A stretch of DNA of 12,043 nt from Clostridiales bacterium (GCA_019417795.1 DXUR01000057.1:1-12043), one strand, 5' to 3'. Numbered from the stretch's first letter, positions 1-7,839 are shown. Program-made: numbers and translations. Notes: generated by a model not told the origin, from the letters alone.

Positions 1-14
1 AATTTATCTTAAAA

Positions 15-110
15 CTAGATAATCTCATCTTTCTGCTTTGGCAGCTCTATAACAATAAACGCACAAACTATTCGAACGCCTGCTACATCATTGAGATATG
101 TCTGTATTCT
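15..110 (-). pseudogene. Possible remnant of a RelA/SpoT-type (p)ppGpp synthetase
   Basis: Immediately downstream of the AI-2E permease, and overlapping its last codons in another frame, the minus strand can be read as RIQTYLNDVAGVRIVCAF and then about a dozen further codons to a TAG stop at 15-17. The NDVAGVRIVCAF string resembles the conserved 'xDIAGxRxxCxF' segment of RelA/SpoT nucleotidyltransferase domains, as in the small alarmone synthetases of Firmicutes. The rest of the domain is absent on both sides, so any such gene would be a scrap left by a deletion or insertion. The match is one short motif recognised by eye and could be chance. Confidence 0.35.
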
Positions 111-1242
111 CGTCTGAGTTGCTTTGTACATTGGACAGCTCCGGTTTGCGGGTATGCAGCCGCCGTTCGATTGATTCGTGTAGAAGCTGAGATACAAGAG
201 CCATTAACGGAATAAAGAAGATCATGCCAAGGACACCGAACAGTTTACCGCCCAGCAAAACCGCCAACAACGTCCAGAACGGGGATAGCCCTACACTGTT
301 TCCCACGACGTGCGGATAGATGAACTGATTTTCAACAAACTGAGTTGCCTGATAGACGATCAAGCATAGGAGCGCCTTGTTCGGAGCCGCCAATAAAGTA
401 AATAAAATGCCGAAAGCGCAGGAGAGAAATCCTCCAATATAAGGAACGAATGCAAAGGCGGCAGTTAAAACGGCTGTTAGCCCCGCATATGGAATCCCTG
501 CAACAGAAAACGAAAGAAAGATCAATGTTCCAAGAATCATAACCTCGACACACTGACCAGAAAGAAACTTCGCATAGGTGTCATGTGCAAGTTTCGAAAT
601 ATGGCAAATTCTATCTGCAACGGATTCCTTACAGTAGGCATACAGTGCCCGTTTGCTTTGACTGCTCAATTCACGCCATCCAATTAGCACATAGAATGTG
701 ATCACAAGTGAAATTGCAACATCAGCAATCGCAGATACCGTAGAGCCAGCAACATTGGCAACTGAGGAAATCACTGTGTTCATTTCGCTCGAAATGCTTT
801 GCAGAATAGATTTCCAATCGAGCGCAGCAAAATGTGCCGACAGTTTCTCTGTGTCAATGCCGTATCTTTGCAATAAGCCGACCCAGTCAGGCCATTTTTC
901 TTGAACAAGAGCAGCAATGCTTTTTACAGATGCAGTGAGCTGTGGAATCGCAATTACACACAGAAGAGCAATAATCGCAATAACACATATCAGCGTCAGT
1001 AACAGGCTTATCATGTCTATTTGCCGATCTGTAGCTTTAGTCAGCTTTCGTCGAAGCCTCTTTGCCAGTCCGCGCACGGGTACACTTAGAACAAAGGCCA
1101 GCAAAAGGCCTGATAAAATCGGAGCGAGCAAGCCAATACACGATTTTAGAAAGTTGGCAACATAGTTTAGATTGTTGAATGCCGCAAATAAGATCACCCC
1201 AAACGTGATTAGTAGAAGCGGCTTTTTGTAGGATTTATCCAT
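88..1242 (-). CDS. AI-2E family transporter (putative membrane permease)
   Basis: A 384-residue polytopic membrane protein of the AI-2E/YdiK-PerM-type family (Pfam AI-2E_transport), whose members export small molecules or act as Na+/H+ antiporters; autoinducer export itself is shown for few. Two N-terminal membrane segments (about residues 7-55) are followed by a basic cytoplasmic stretch, another membrane segment, a long loop (about 110-165) and a cluster of C-terminal segments. The 'PYIGG' motif in the C-terminal half is typical of the family. Length is normal. The ATG at 1242 is preceded by ACGAGGATG, which serves as ribosome binding site and overlaps the stop of the PAP2 gene 2 bp upstream, so the two are translationally close. 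It is the last gene of the lipid operon. Its substrate cannot be told from sequence; context suggests a membrane-related role. Confidence 0.9.
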   Translation of the reverse strand: MDKSYKKPLLLITFGVILFAAFNNLNYVANFLKSCIGLLAPILSGLLLAFVLSVPVRGLAKRLRRKLTKATDRQIDMISLLLTLICVIAIIALLCVIAIPQLTASVKSIAALVQEKWPDWVGLLQRYGIDTEKLSAHFAALDWKSILQSISSEMNTVISSVANVAGSTVSAIADVAISLVITFYVLIGWRELSSQSKRALYAYCKESVADRICHISKLAHDTYAKFLSGQCVEVMILGTLIFLSFSVAGIPYAGLTAVLTAAFAFVPYIGGFLSCAFGILFTLLAAPNKALLCLIVYQATQFVENQFIYPHVVGNSVGLSPFWTLLAVLLGGKLFGVLGMIFFIPLMALVSQLLHESIERRLHTRKPELSNVQSNSDENTDISQ

Positions 1243-1244
1243 GA

Positions 1245-1946
1245 TTACATCCTCGTAAGAAATCGGTTTGTTTTATTATTGGGGAGTATCTTATAGGCAA
1301 TCCACCAACCAAAGAAACAGACTGGCAATGCAGCGAGAACATCCATGATAGAATGCTGTTTCATAAAAACGGTGGAGAGACTGATACACACGGCGATTGA
1401 TGTAGCAGCGATTTTCCATCCGACGCTTTGGAGCGCCTTGCAATCCCATAACCCAAACATCGCGGCAACAGAGCCTATTACATGAAGTGAGGGGCAAACA
1501 TTTGTATTGGTATCGAAACTATAGAATAATTCAATAAAGCGTGTAAGTAGATTATTGCGTACAAATGCTTCTGGCCGCAAATTTTGGCAGGTTGGAAAGA
1601 ACAGGTAAATCAAAACCGTGATCGTATAGGTGACTATCACAAAATACATCATACGCCGAAATGCAGGTACATCGACGAAAAAAGTATAAACCAACGTACC
1701 GATTAGAAAGACAAACCAAAATAGATACGGAATCAACGCCCATTCACAAAATGGTATTATATCATCGAGTCCACAATAGACGGGATAGTAATTTCGTTGC
1801 GGTTGCAACCGCTCAAGAAACAAAAACAGCAAGCCGAAAATTGGCCAGTAAAGCAATAGCCTGACGTGAGAAAATTCAGGTGTATTAAGTTTATGGATGC
1901 GGAACTCACGGTAATTAACTTCCGGCTTTATATGATTACTTTGCAT
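1245..1946 (-). CDS. PAP2-family membrane phosphatase / phosphotransferase
   Basis: A 233-residue membrane protein of the PAP2 superfamily, which dephosphorylates lipid phosphates or transfers lipid head groups. Counting from the ATG at 1946, the motifs are NLRPE (about 122-126), CPSLHV (151-156) and MKQHSIMD (195-202, with the His and Asp expected for catalysis), separated by about six hydrophobic segments. The PSLHV form and the motif spacing resemble the inositol-phosphorylceramide-synthase-like branch more than the PSGH phosphatidate phosphatases. The open frame extends upstream to 2039, but those 31 codons lie inside the glycosyltransferase gene and look unrelated to the family. The ATG at 1946 gives an 11-bp overlap with the upstream stop; the ATG at 1964 is an alternative. 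Neither has a strong Shine-Dalgarno sequence, suggesting translational coupling. Substrate is unknown; a lipid intermediate of the neighbouring enzymes is a reasonable guess. Confidence 0.85.
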   Translation of the reverse strand: MQSNHIKPEVNYREFRIHKLNTPEFSHVRLLLYWPIFGLLFLFLERLQPQRNYYPVYCGLDDIIPFCEWALIPYLFWFVFLIGTLVYTFFVDVPAFRRMMYFVIVTYTITVLIYLFFPTCQNLRPEAFVRNNLLTRFIELFYSFDTNTNVCPSLHVIGSVAAMFGLWDCKALQSVGWKIAATSIAVCISLSTVFMKQHSIMDVLAALPVCFFGWWIAYKILPNNKTNRFLTRM

Positions 1947-3054
1947 GACTGTATATCCATTCATAGATTTTATCGGCTGCCGTACATTCCGTCTGCGACC
2001 GCATTGCCGCGCGCATTTTAGAAAGAAGCACTGGGGCATTTAGCGTTTTTATTGTGGTGACTGCGATTGCTTTTGGCGTATTGGCTGTGACGGCCATTCC
2101 ATTACGCAGAAAAAAATTCAGATTATGTGTCTCGCAGCCAGCCACTGCATCGATAAGCACCATTGGTAACTCTGCCGCCATTGCCTCAGATGTACTTAGA
2201 CCTCCGGGCTTTGTCAGGAATAGGTCTGAGGCTTGCATGAGCTGCGGCACATTATTGACGGTTCCCAGAACATGAACTTGAGAATACTTTTCTGTCCTTT
2301 TTTGGAGTTTTTTGCGTAAATCATCATTTGTGCCGCATACAACACTAAGTTCTTGTTCTGTTGTGAGGTAAGGGCAGAGATACGATATAATCTCCTCCAT
2401 TGGACCGCAGCCCATGCTACCGCACATCATTAAAATATGCTGATGAGCAGGAGAGATTCCGGCGTTGGCTTTTCCTGCTTCTTGTGACACACGCTGGTAG
2501 AATTGCTGCCGCACAGGGATTCCACTGGCGATCAGCTTTTGAGGTTGAAGTCCACATTGTTCAAACTCACCTAACAGCGAAGTGGACGGAATGAAATACC
2601 AGTCCAGCGCAGAATCCGCTGTGCAGGGAGCGCAGGTATAGTCTGTAGAAATGTGGCTCGTTACAAGCTGTAAGCATGGGTGCTGTCGGCGCATTTCTGT
2701 CAACGCCAAGGCTGGGAATACATGAGTACAGATGATATTATCGTAGCCTGCAGAGCGGATGTATTGATACATCCGCTCTGCGCCGGAGGAAAGTAGCTTA
2801 TAGATCGGCGTTCCCTCACAAAAAATATCTTCGTGAGATTCCGCACGCTGATACCCAGCATCAAAAAGCCTTGGAGCATGGCGGTAAATTCGGGTATGCC
2901 AATTAGAAATAAACGTGGATGCTTTTTCTGAAATAAACTGCAAAGAATCTGTAATATTGCAGATTTCTCCGCGAGAGTGGTAGGCTTCCTGAACTGCTTG
3001 CGCACAGGAGTTATGCCCTGCGCCAGTGTTGCAGCTTAGAATTAGTGTTTGCAT
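1936..3054 (-). CDS. MGDG-synthase-like glycolipid glycosyltransferase (UgtP-like, GT28)
   Basis: A 372-residue GT-B glycosyltransferase. The N-terminus has the MGDG_synth signature with GAGHN at residues 11-15, as in diacylglycerol glucosyltransferase UgtP/YpfP and plant MGDG synthases. The C-terminal GT28 domain carries the nucleotide-sugar-binding stretch TKPGGLSTSEAMA (281-293), followed by an acidic/His segment. Such enzymes move glucose or galactose from a UDP-sugar to a membrane lipid at the inner membrane face. Length is normal and the motifs look intact. TAGGAGATTCAA precedes the ATG, and this Shine-Dalgarno sequence overlaps the upstream TAG stop (9-bp gap). Sitting beside a CrtO-like acyltransferase and a PAP2 protein, it may build an acylated glycolipid. 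Acceptor and sugar are not determinable here. Confidence 0.9.
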   Translation of the reverse strand: MQTLILSCNTGAGHNSCAQAVQEAYHSRGEICNITDSLQFISEKASTFISNWHTRIYRHAPRLFDAGYQRAESHEDIFCEGTPIYKLLSSGAERMYQYIRSAGYDNIICTHVFPALALTEMRRQHPCLQLVTSHISTDYTCAPCTADSALDWYFIPSTSLLGEFEQCGLQPQKLIASGIPVRQQFYQRVSQEAGKANAGISPAHQHILMMCGSMGCGPMEEIISYLCPYLTTEQELSVVCGTNDDLRKKLQKRTEKYSQVHVLGTVNNVPQLMQASDLFLTKPGGLSTSEAMAAELPMVLIDAVAGCETHNLNFFLRNGMAVTANTPKAIAVTTIKTLNAPVLLSKMRAAMRSQTECTAADKIYEWIYSHAK

Positions 3055-3063
3055 TTGAATCTC

Positions 3064-3525
3064 CTATTTTTTCCTTTGCTGCATAGCAAACAGCTTTTGC
3101 AGGCGTGGGCGATTATAGCGCTGGACAACAATAAACGGCAAATTACCCAGCACAATGTAGATAATCGTTATACATACCCCGCCAACACCGGACCATATTT
3201 TCAGCAGTCCAAGACCGGCGATAGACAACAGAATATGTGTCCACTCTGCCACGCAAGTTTCTTCTATCATGCGCGGCAAGTTCTCATAGTTTTCCTTTGT
3301 CAGTTTCTTTTCCGGCATGATTTTAACGAATATGCGGCTCATATCGGGGATCTTTGCCTGCCATTTCCGAACATGAAGCCGCTTCCATAGTTTTTGCTCT
3401 GCCGGGTGGCAGACCCAAGGAAAACGATCGGCGTGAAACCAATGCTTCGGGATCAAGCGCCCCACTACAAAGGAGAGAACCCCTAACGCCGCGATATATA
3501 GCAGACACATAAGAAAATGCTTCAT
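3064..3525 (-). CDS. CrtO-like acyltransferase (glycosyl-4,4'-diaponeurosporenoate acyltransferase family)
   Basis: A 153-residue protein resembling staphylococcal CrtO, which esterifies a glycosylated C30 carotenoid acid in the last step of staphyloxanthin synthesis. Visible family signatures are VRKWQAKIPD (52-61), a central MIEET...AEW.H acidic/His segment (about 86-97) and the VVQRYNRPRLQ block (133-143). Two or three hydrophobic segments (about 4-22 and 97-135) place it in the membrane. The frame is open to 3567, but the ATG at 3525 has a TTGAGGTTTTT ribosome site that overlaps the TGA of the cardiolipin synthase gene (7-bp gap), and the longer start would lie inside that gene. No carotenoid genes are in the window, so the acceptor is probably another glycolipid, perhaps the product of the next gene. 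That is inference. Confidence 0.82.
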   Translation of the reverse strand: MKHFLMCLLYIAALGVLSFVVGRLIPKHWFHADRFPWVCHPAEQKLWKRLHVRKWQAKIPDMSRIFVKIMPEKKLTKENYENLPRMIEETCVAEWTHILLSIAGLGLLKIWSGVGGVCITIIYIVLGNLPFIVVQRYNRPRLQKLFAMQQRKK

Positions 3526-3532
3526 AAAAACC

Positions 3533-5050
3533 TCAACATAGCGGTGCGAAAATACGAAGGACACCATCTACGACCCAGCGGCGCGAATAATGTTTCATAT
3601 CATAGGGCTTTACCTCTTTACATTTTGCCTGTGTAGCGATGAAATCGTCCTTTATTGCTGCAATAATACTGGAACGATAAAAGAACGAATTGTTTTCAAA
3701 GTGGAGAAAGAGACTGCGGTAGTCCAGATTGACAGTTCCTATCGTCGCAACTTTGTCGTCTGATACAAAGCTCTTTGCATGAACGAAGCCGGGAGTATAC
3801 TCATAAATCTTGATGCCGCCAGTCAGCAACACCTGATAAAAGCTCCGAGACATACGGAAAATCAGCTTCTTATCAGGGATGCCGGGCATAATGATCCGCA
3901 CGTCTACACCACGTTGAGCAGCGGAAATCATTGCATCCATCAAGTCATCGCCAAGCATAAGATACGGTGTAAAAAACCATGCGTAATCCGTGCTTTGAGA
4001 AAGCAAGTCAATAAAGAGCTGATTACTGGTAGCTTCATGGTTAAGGGGCGAATCGTAGTAACTAAGCACATAACCATCAAATGTGTGCGGCGGCGCAGGA
4101 TACCTTTTGGGATATGTGGGCATTGCAAGCTGTCCTGCTTCTTTTTCCAGCGAAAATGCGTTCCAAAAGGTCAAGAACATATGGGTAAAATTTTTTACTG
4201 GCTCACCAGTAATCCGAAAGCCTGTGTCCTTCCAGTGTCCATAGGGATGTTCCAAATTGATATACCGATCTGATAAGTTGATACCTCCGCTATAAGCAAC
4301 TTCGTTGTCAATAATCAGCATTTTGCGATGATCGCGATAGTTTGCAGTTCCTTTTAAGGCAAGGAAAGGATTAAAAGGAATACATGGAATGCCTTTCTTT
4401 TTCAGTTCACGGACATTACTGAAATTGAACGAAGAAATACTGCCAAGATCATCGTATATCACACGTACATCAACGCCCTGCTCCATTTTTACTTCCAGTT
4501 CGTTCACGATTGCGTCCCACATATGCCCCGGCTCAATAATGAAGTATTCTACGTAAATCGAGTTTCTTGCATTTTTCAAATCGGCAAGCATATCAGGGAA
4601 CATATTATCGCCCAACGGATAGTAACGAACCTGCTCAACTGCACACATCGGATATTGCGTTTTTTCTTCCAGCCACCGCACTGTTTGCCCCATGCGTTTT
4701 TCGCCGTCAAAGGGCGCTTCTTTTATTGGAAGAGGCTGCGGATTGCAACTCTTTTGAACTTGCTGCAAGCGCCTTTTTAGAGGGCGGGCCGTCCGTTTAT
4801 TTCCAAAGAGCAGATATAGTAACGCTCCTACCAAAGGTAGTGACAGAATAACCAGCAGCCAAAGCAATTTATAAGCGGTTTCATCTCTCTTTATAATAAT
4901 AAATACCACCAAGAAAAACGCTGCAACGGAAAGCAGTGACACAATAATCGGTGCGTAAGGGGTCAGCCATTTCATCAACAGCAAAAGCCAGAGCGATTGT
5001 AAAGCCACCGCTGGAATAATTGTTAGAATGCGTCGAATGATTTTTCCCAT
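3533..5050 (-). CDS. cls: Cardiolipin synthase (phospholipase D type)
   Basis: A 505-residue bacterial cardiolipin synthase, which joins two phosphatidylglycerol molecules to cardiolipin plus glycerol at the membrane. The N-terminus has hydrophobic segments at about 7-28, 31-53 and 61-83 (PLDc_N region). Two HKD motifs follow: HRKMLIIDNEVAYSGG from residue 241 and HAKSFVSDDKVATIGT from residue 424, each with the catalytic His, Lys and Asp and the downstream G-G/G-T and N residues. Length and architecture match Firmicute Cls enzymes. A purine-rich AGAGGGGGG lies before the ATG at 5050, 19 bp after the tetR stop, so the two are probably cotranscribed. Changes in Cls activity alter membrane charge and tolerance of cationic antimicrobials in Gram-positives (known for the family). 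Whether this operon does so is not visible. Confidence 0.95.
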   Translation of the reverse strand: MGKIIRRILTIIPAVALQSLWLLLLMKWLTPYAPIIVSLLSVAAFFLVVFIIIKRDETAYKLLWLLVILSLPLVGALLYLLFGNKRTARPLKRRLQQVQKSCNPQPLPIKEAPFDGEKRMGQTVRWLEEKTQYPMCAVEQVRYYPLGDNMFPDMLADLKNARNSIYVEYFIIEPGHMWDAIVNELEVKMEQGVDVRVIYDDLGSISSFNFSNVRELKKKGIPCIPFNPFLALKGTANYRDHRKMLIIDNEVAYSGGINLSDRYINLEHPYGHWKDTGFRITGEPVKNFTHMFLTFWNAFSLEKEAGQLAMPTYPKRYPAPPHTFDGYVLSYYDSPLNHEATSNQLFIDLLSQSTDYAWFFTPYLMLGDDLMDAMISAAQRGVDVRIIMPGIPDKKLIFRMSRSFYQVLLTGGIKIYEYTPGFVHAKSFVSDDKVATIGTVNLDYRSLFLHFENNSFFYRSSIIAAIKDDFIATQAKCKEVKPYDMKHYSRRWVVDGVLRIFAPLC

Positions 5051-5069
5051 ATGTTTACCCCCCTCTGTG

Positions 5070-5597
5070 TTATTTCTCCTCCGAAGATGCTTCCCAATCG
5101 CAAACTATTTGTGCCATTTCCTGTGGGGTTTCTTTATAGCCTCGTAATACCCACGCATTCATAAGCCCAAACAATCCATATGTAATAAATTGGATAAAGT
5201 AGTGCGTTTTGGCATCGGCATTAGCGACAATGGATGCCGCTTCTTGTAAATAGAAGTTTAGAATCACATATTGGCGATCAGCTGAGTAGAGCAGATCACA
5301 AATAGGACGAGTGGAAAGGCAAAATTCAAAAAACAGCCTGATGCCGTCATAACTACCAGTGGCGAAGTTGGTAGCACCGTGTTCGTCGGAAAAGCGCTTC
5401 CACAGACATGTGATTTTGAAAGACAGAACTTCATCTTTACTTTTGAAATAACGGAAATAAGTGGAGCGACCTACATCTGCCTTGGCAGTCATCTCCTCAA
5501 TACTGATTTTTTCAATGGGTTTTTCTTTCATTAGTTCCAGCAACGCTGTACCCATACATTCTTTCAGATAGTCTGTTGTAGCCGTTGTCCTTCGCAT
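5070..5597 (-). CDS. TetR/AcrR-family transcriptional regulator
   Basis: A 175-residue TetR-type repressor. Residues about 10-55 form the N-terminal DNA-binding domain, with the typical run EKISIEEMTAKADVGRSTYF followed by RYFKSKDEVL. The C-terminal ligand-binding part is helical and divergent; its ligand cannot be predicted. The frame is open to an ATG at 5696, but those 33 extra codons do not look like the family. The ATG at 5597 has GGAGACGTTTCTT as ribosome site, so I chose it. It is the first gene of the lipid operon and diverges from an ABC transporter remnant. It probably represses its own operon through the palindrome over the promoter at 5704-5733, and may once have controlled the ABC transporter too. 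Confidence 0.92.
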   Translation of the reverse strand: MRRTTATTDYLKECMGTALLELMKEKPIEKISIEEMTAKADVGRSTYFRYFKSKDEVLSFKITCLWKRFSDEHGATNFATGSYDGIRLFFEFCLSTRPICDLLYSADRQYVILNFYLQEAASIVANADAKTHYFIQFITYGLFGLMNAWVLRGYKETPQEMAQIVCDWEASSEEK

Positions 5598-5703
5598 AAG
5601 AAACGTCTCCTTTAATTGCGTATCATTGAAACAAGGATTGTCATTTGTTCCACTTTCGCTCGGACTATTGACAACGCCTGCTTCTGTGATATTCATAGCA
5701 TCT

Positions 5704-5733
5704 ATGATACTATCGTTTCATTTATACTATCAT
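5704..5733. promoter_or_regulatory. Candidate TetR operator (30-bp imperfect palindrome)
   Basis: The arms ATGATACTAT (5704-5713) and ATACTATCAT (5724-5733) are reverse complements at 9 of 10 positions, around a 10-bp centre. The sequence ATACTATC also occurs as a direct repeat at 5707-5714 and 5724-5731. It overlaps the -10 of the minus-strand promoter, where a repressor would block RNA polymerase, and lies about 55 bp before the divergent ABC transporter start. Its assignment to the adjacent TetR protein is inference from position. Confidence 0.55.
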
Positions 5734-5752
5734 TTGCTATTTGCCCTGTCAA
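5724..5752 (-). promoter_or_regulatory. Promoter of the tetR-cls lipid operon
   Basis: On the minus strand a consensus -35 TTGACA (5747-5752) stands 17 bp from a -10 TAGTAT (5724-5729). Transcription would start near 5717, about 120 nt before the chosen tetR start, leaving an untranslated leader with no strong hairpin that I can see. A second TAGTAT copy lies at 5707-5712. The -10 is covered by the palindrome described separately. Confidence 0.75.
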
Positions 5753-5788
5753 GCTAAAATGCGAGTACGACGAGCAGAAAGGAAAACT

Positions 5789-6007
5789 ATGGGTACGATT
5801 TTTTCCCGTGTAAAACTCAGCGGAAAGCATGTGGCCGCCCTCTTGGCGCTGATGCTGCTCTCCGCTGTGACAGCCATGCTGCTGCCTACTGCCCTGGCCA
5901 GTATGATTGACATCGGAGTGGCCGGAGAAAACCGAAACACCATCCTAATCATTGCGGCGGTGATGGCAACCCTGGCCATTCTGCGGCTCTGTGTTTATTA
6001 TATCTGA
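5789..6007 (+). pseudogene. ABC transporter permease/ATPase, N-terminal fragment only
   Basis: The 72 codons from the ATG at 5789 (ribosome site AAAGGAAAACT) encode the start of an ABC exporter half-transporter: a short basic N-terminus, a first membrane helix (LLALMLLSAVTAMLLPTALA), the conserved 'ASMIDIGVAGEN' loop and part of a second helix ending at LRLCVYYI, then a TGA. A full-length member has nearly 600 residues with six helices and an ATPase domain. Nothing downstream continues it, and recombinase sequence starts about 55 bp later. It diverges from tetR, a common arrangement for TetR-controlled exporters. The most likely history is truncation by insertion of, or deletion at, the recombinase-bearing element. 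The fragment cannot transport anything. Confidence 0.8.
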
Positions 6008-6063
6008 GCTATTCACAGTAAAGTTGGACATTTGTATTCAGCGGGAGAAAATAACCTTGACAA

Positions 6064-7620
6064 ATCTCGTCTCAGAAGGCCATGCTTTTGCAGTATGCCA
6101 GGGAGCATCACTTCCCCAACCCAACCTTTTTCGTGGATGACGGTGTAAGCGGTGTGACCTATGACCGTCCCGGCTTTCAGGCCATGCTGGCCGAAATCGA
6201 GGCGGGACGGGGGGCCGTGGCGATCGCCAAAGACCTTTCCAGACTGGGCCGCAACTCCGCGCTGACCGGGCTTTACACCAACTTCACCTTTCCGCAGAAC
6301 GGTGTTCGTTTCATCGCCATCAACGACAACTACGACACCATTGACCCTAACCGTGTGGACAACGATTTTGCGGGCATCAAAAACTGGTTCAACGAGTTCT
6401 ATGCCCGGGACACCAGCCGCAAGATCAGAGCCGTCCAGAAAGCCAAGGGTGAGCGAGGCGTACCCCTGACCACCAATGTGCCCTATGGCTATGTAAAAGA
6501 CCTGGAGAACCCCCGCCGCTGGGTGGTTGACCCGGTAGCCGCTGATGTGGTGAAACGCATCTTCGACCTGTGTATGAAGGGCCGTGGTCCCATGCAGATC
6601 GCCAACCAACTGAAAGCGGACAAGGTGCTAACGCCCAGCGCATACAGGGCCTTGCAGGGCATCAAGACCCCAAACAAGAAACCGGAGGACCCCTGCGACT
6701 GGCACAGCAGTACCGTTGTGGCGATTCTGGAACGGCGGGAGTACACGGGCTGTACGGTGAACTTCAAGACCTATACCAACTCCATCTGGGACAAGAAGCA
6801 GCGGGACAATCCCCTTGAGAAGCAAGCCATCTTCCCCAATACACATGAGGCCATCATCGAGGAAGCCGTGTTTGAGAAGGTACAGCAGGTGCGCCAGCAG
6901 CGGCATCGCAAGACCCGTACAGGCCGAAGCAGCATCTTTTCCGGGCTGGTGTACTGTGCCGACTGCGGTGAGAAGCTGTATTACGGGGCGACGAACAATT
7001 ACCGACCGGAGGGCGCGTTCTTTGACTGTTCTCTCCATTAGAAGCACAAGGACAAGTGCGGTACTCATTACATCCGGGAAACCGTACTCAGCCACATAGT
7101 CCTGAAACACATTCAGGCTGTGACGGGCTACATTCTGCGGCATGAGGCACATTTCCGTGCAGTGATGGAGGAACAACTCCGGCTGGAAAGCAGTGAGCAG
7201 ATCCGCATCCGAAGGAAACGGCTGGAACGGAACGAAAACCGCATCGCTGAACTGAAACGGCTGTTCATCCGGATTTACGAGGACAACGCCTGCGGACGGC
7301 TGAGTGATGAGCGCTTCGATATGCTGAGCCTGACCTATGAAACGGAGCAGAAGCAGTTGGAGACCGAGTGCGTAACTTTGCGACAGGAAATTGAAGTACA
7401 GGAACGACAGAACGAAAACGTTGAGAAGTTCATTCAGACGGCGCACAAGTATGTGGGCATCGATAAGCTGGACGGCTACGCTCTGCGGGAACTGGTGTCC
7501 GCCATCTATGTGGACGCACCGGACAAATCCAGCGGGAAGCGTGTGCAGCACATTCACATCCAGTACGATGGGCTGGGCTTCATCCCGCTGAATGAGCTGA
7601 TGAAAGAGGAAACGGCGTGA
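6064..7620 (+). pseudogene. Large serine recombinase (TndX/TnpX type), N-terminally truncated with internal amber stop
   Basis: One reading frame from about 6064 to 7620 encodes most of a large serine recombinase. ISSQKAMLLQYA is the tail of the first resolvase segment. DDGVSGVTYDRPGF, the AIAKDLSRLGRN block and the acidic D..N...GIKNW stretch complete the resolvase domain. GYVKDLENPRRWVVDP begins the recombinase domain, CADCGEKLYYG (about 6955-6990) starts the zinc ribbon with its second Cys pair further on, and a coiled-coil C-terminus ends at the TGA at 7618-7620. Two lesions are visible. The first 40 or so residues with the catalytic Ser are missing, since the frame meets TGA at 6058-6060. 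A TAG at 7039-7041 interrupts the zinc ribbon between CSLH and KHKDKCGTHYI. It is a dead remnant that marks a probable mobile-element boundary. Confidence 0.9.
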
Positions 7621-7641
7621 CCGAAGTCACGCCGCACCCTT

Positions 7642-7675
7642 TGAAAACTCAAGGTTTTCACCATTTTTTTATTTT
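7642..7675 (+). terminator. Rho-independent terminator after the recombinase
   Basis: TGAAAAC (7642-7648) pairs with GTTTTCA (7654-7660) around a 5-nt loop, followed by CCATTTTTTTATTTT. It sits 22 bp after the recombinase stop in the right orientation. The stem is A/T-rich but the U tract is long. Confidence 0.65.
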
Positions 7676-7718
7676 ACTGTTTTACGACCACCCGGCCAAT
7701 GATGTGACCATTATGAAA

Positions 7719-7746
7719 GAGGGGCACCCAAAAACGGGTACCCCTC
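7719..7746 (-). terminator. Probable terminator hairpin of the tRNA operon
   Basis: Arms 7719-7729 and 7736-7746 form an 11-bp stem around a 6-nt loop, five bases beyond the last tRNA. Read on the minus strand the only non-Watson-Crick pair is a stable U-G; read on the plus strand it would be a C-A mismatch. That asymmetry argues for function on the minus strand. The U tract after it is weak (CUUUCAU). Confidence 0.65.
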
Positions 7747-7751
7747 TATTT

Positions 7752-7839
7752 TGGTGGGTCAGGTTGGAATTGAACCAACGATGTTTCAGATGTCACGGTT
7801 TTACAGACCGCTGCGATCGCCAACTACGCGCACTGACCC
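7752..7839 (-). tRNA. tRNA-Tyr (anticodon GUA)
   Basis: The 88-nt gene includes an encoded CCA. Acceptor GGGTCAG pairs with CTGACCC. The anticodon stem GCGGT/ACCGT carries the loop CTGTAAA (GUA, normal U33), and the T arm is GTTGG-TTCAATT-CCAAC. It is class II with a long variable region, but that region reads as a direct repeat (ACATC...ACATC) rather than an obvious stem, and the D stem is only about 3 bp. Last tRNA of the eight-gene array. Confidence 0.88.

Noticed and set aside
7039..7041. Could the amber codon in the recombinase be read by a suppressor tRNA of the array?
   Set aside because: None of the eight anticodons is CUA; the Tyr tRNA has GUA. With the N-terminus also missing, simple inactivation is more likely.
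6628..7557. A 309-codon minus-strand open frame opposite the recombinase
   Set aside because: It is antisense to a clearly recognisable recombinase and has no family-like motifs; it is open only because of the codon bias of the other strand.
7719..7746. Terminator for the recombinase on the plus strand
   Set aside because: The stem has a C-A mismatch when transcribed from the plus strand but a U-G pair from the minus strand, and the recombinase already has its own terminator at 7642-7675.
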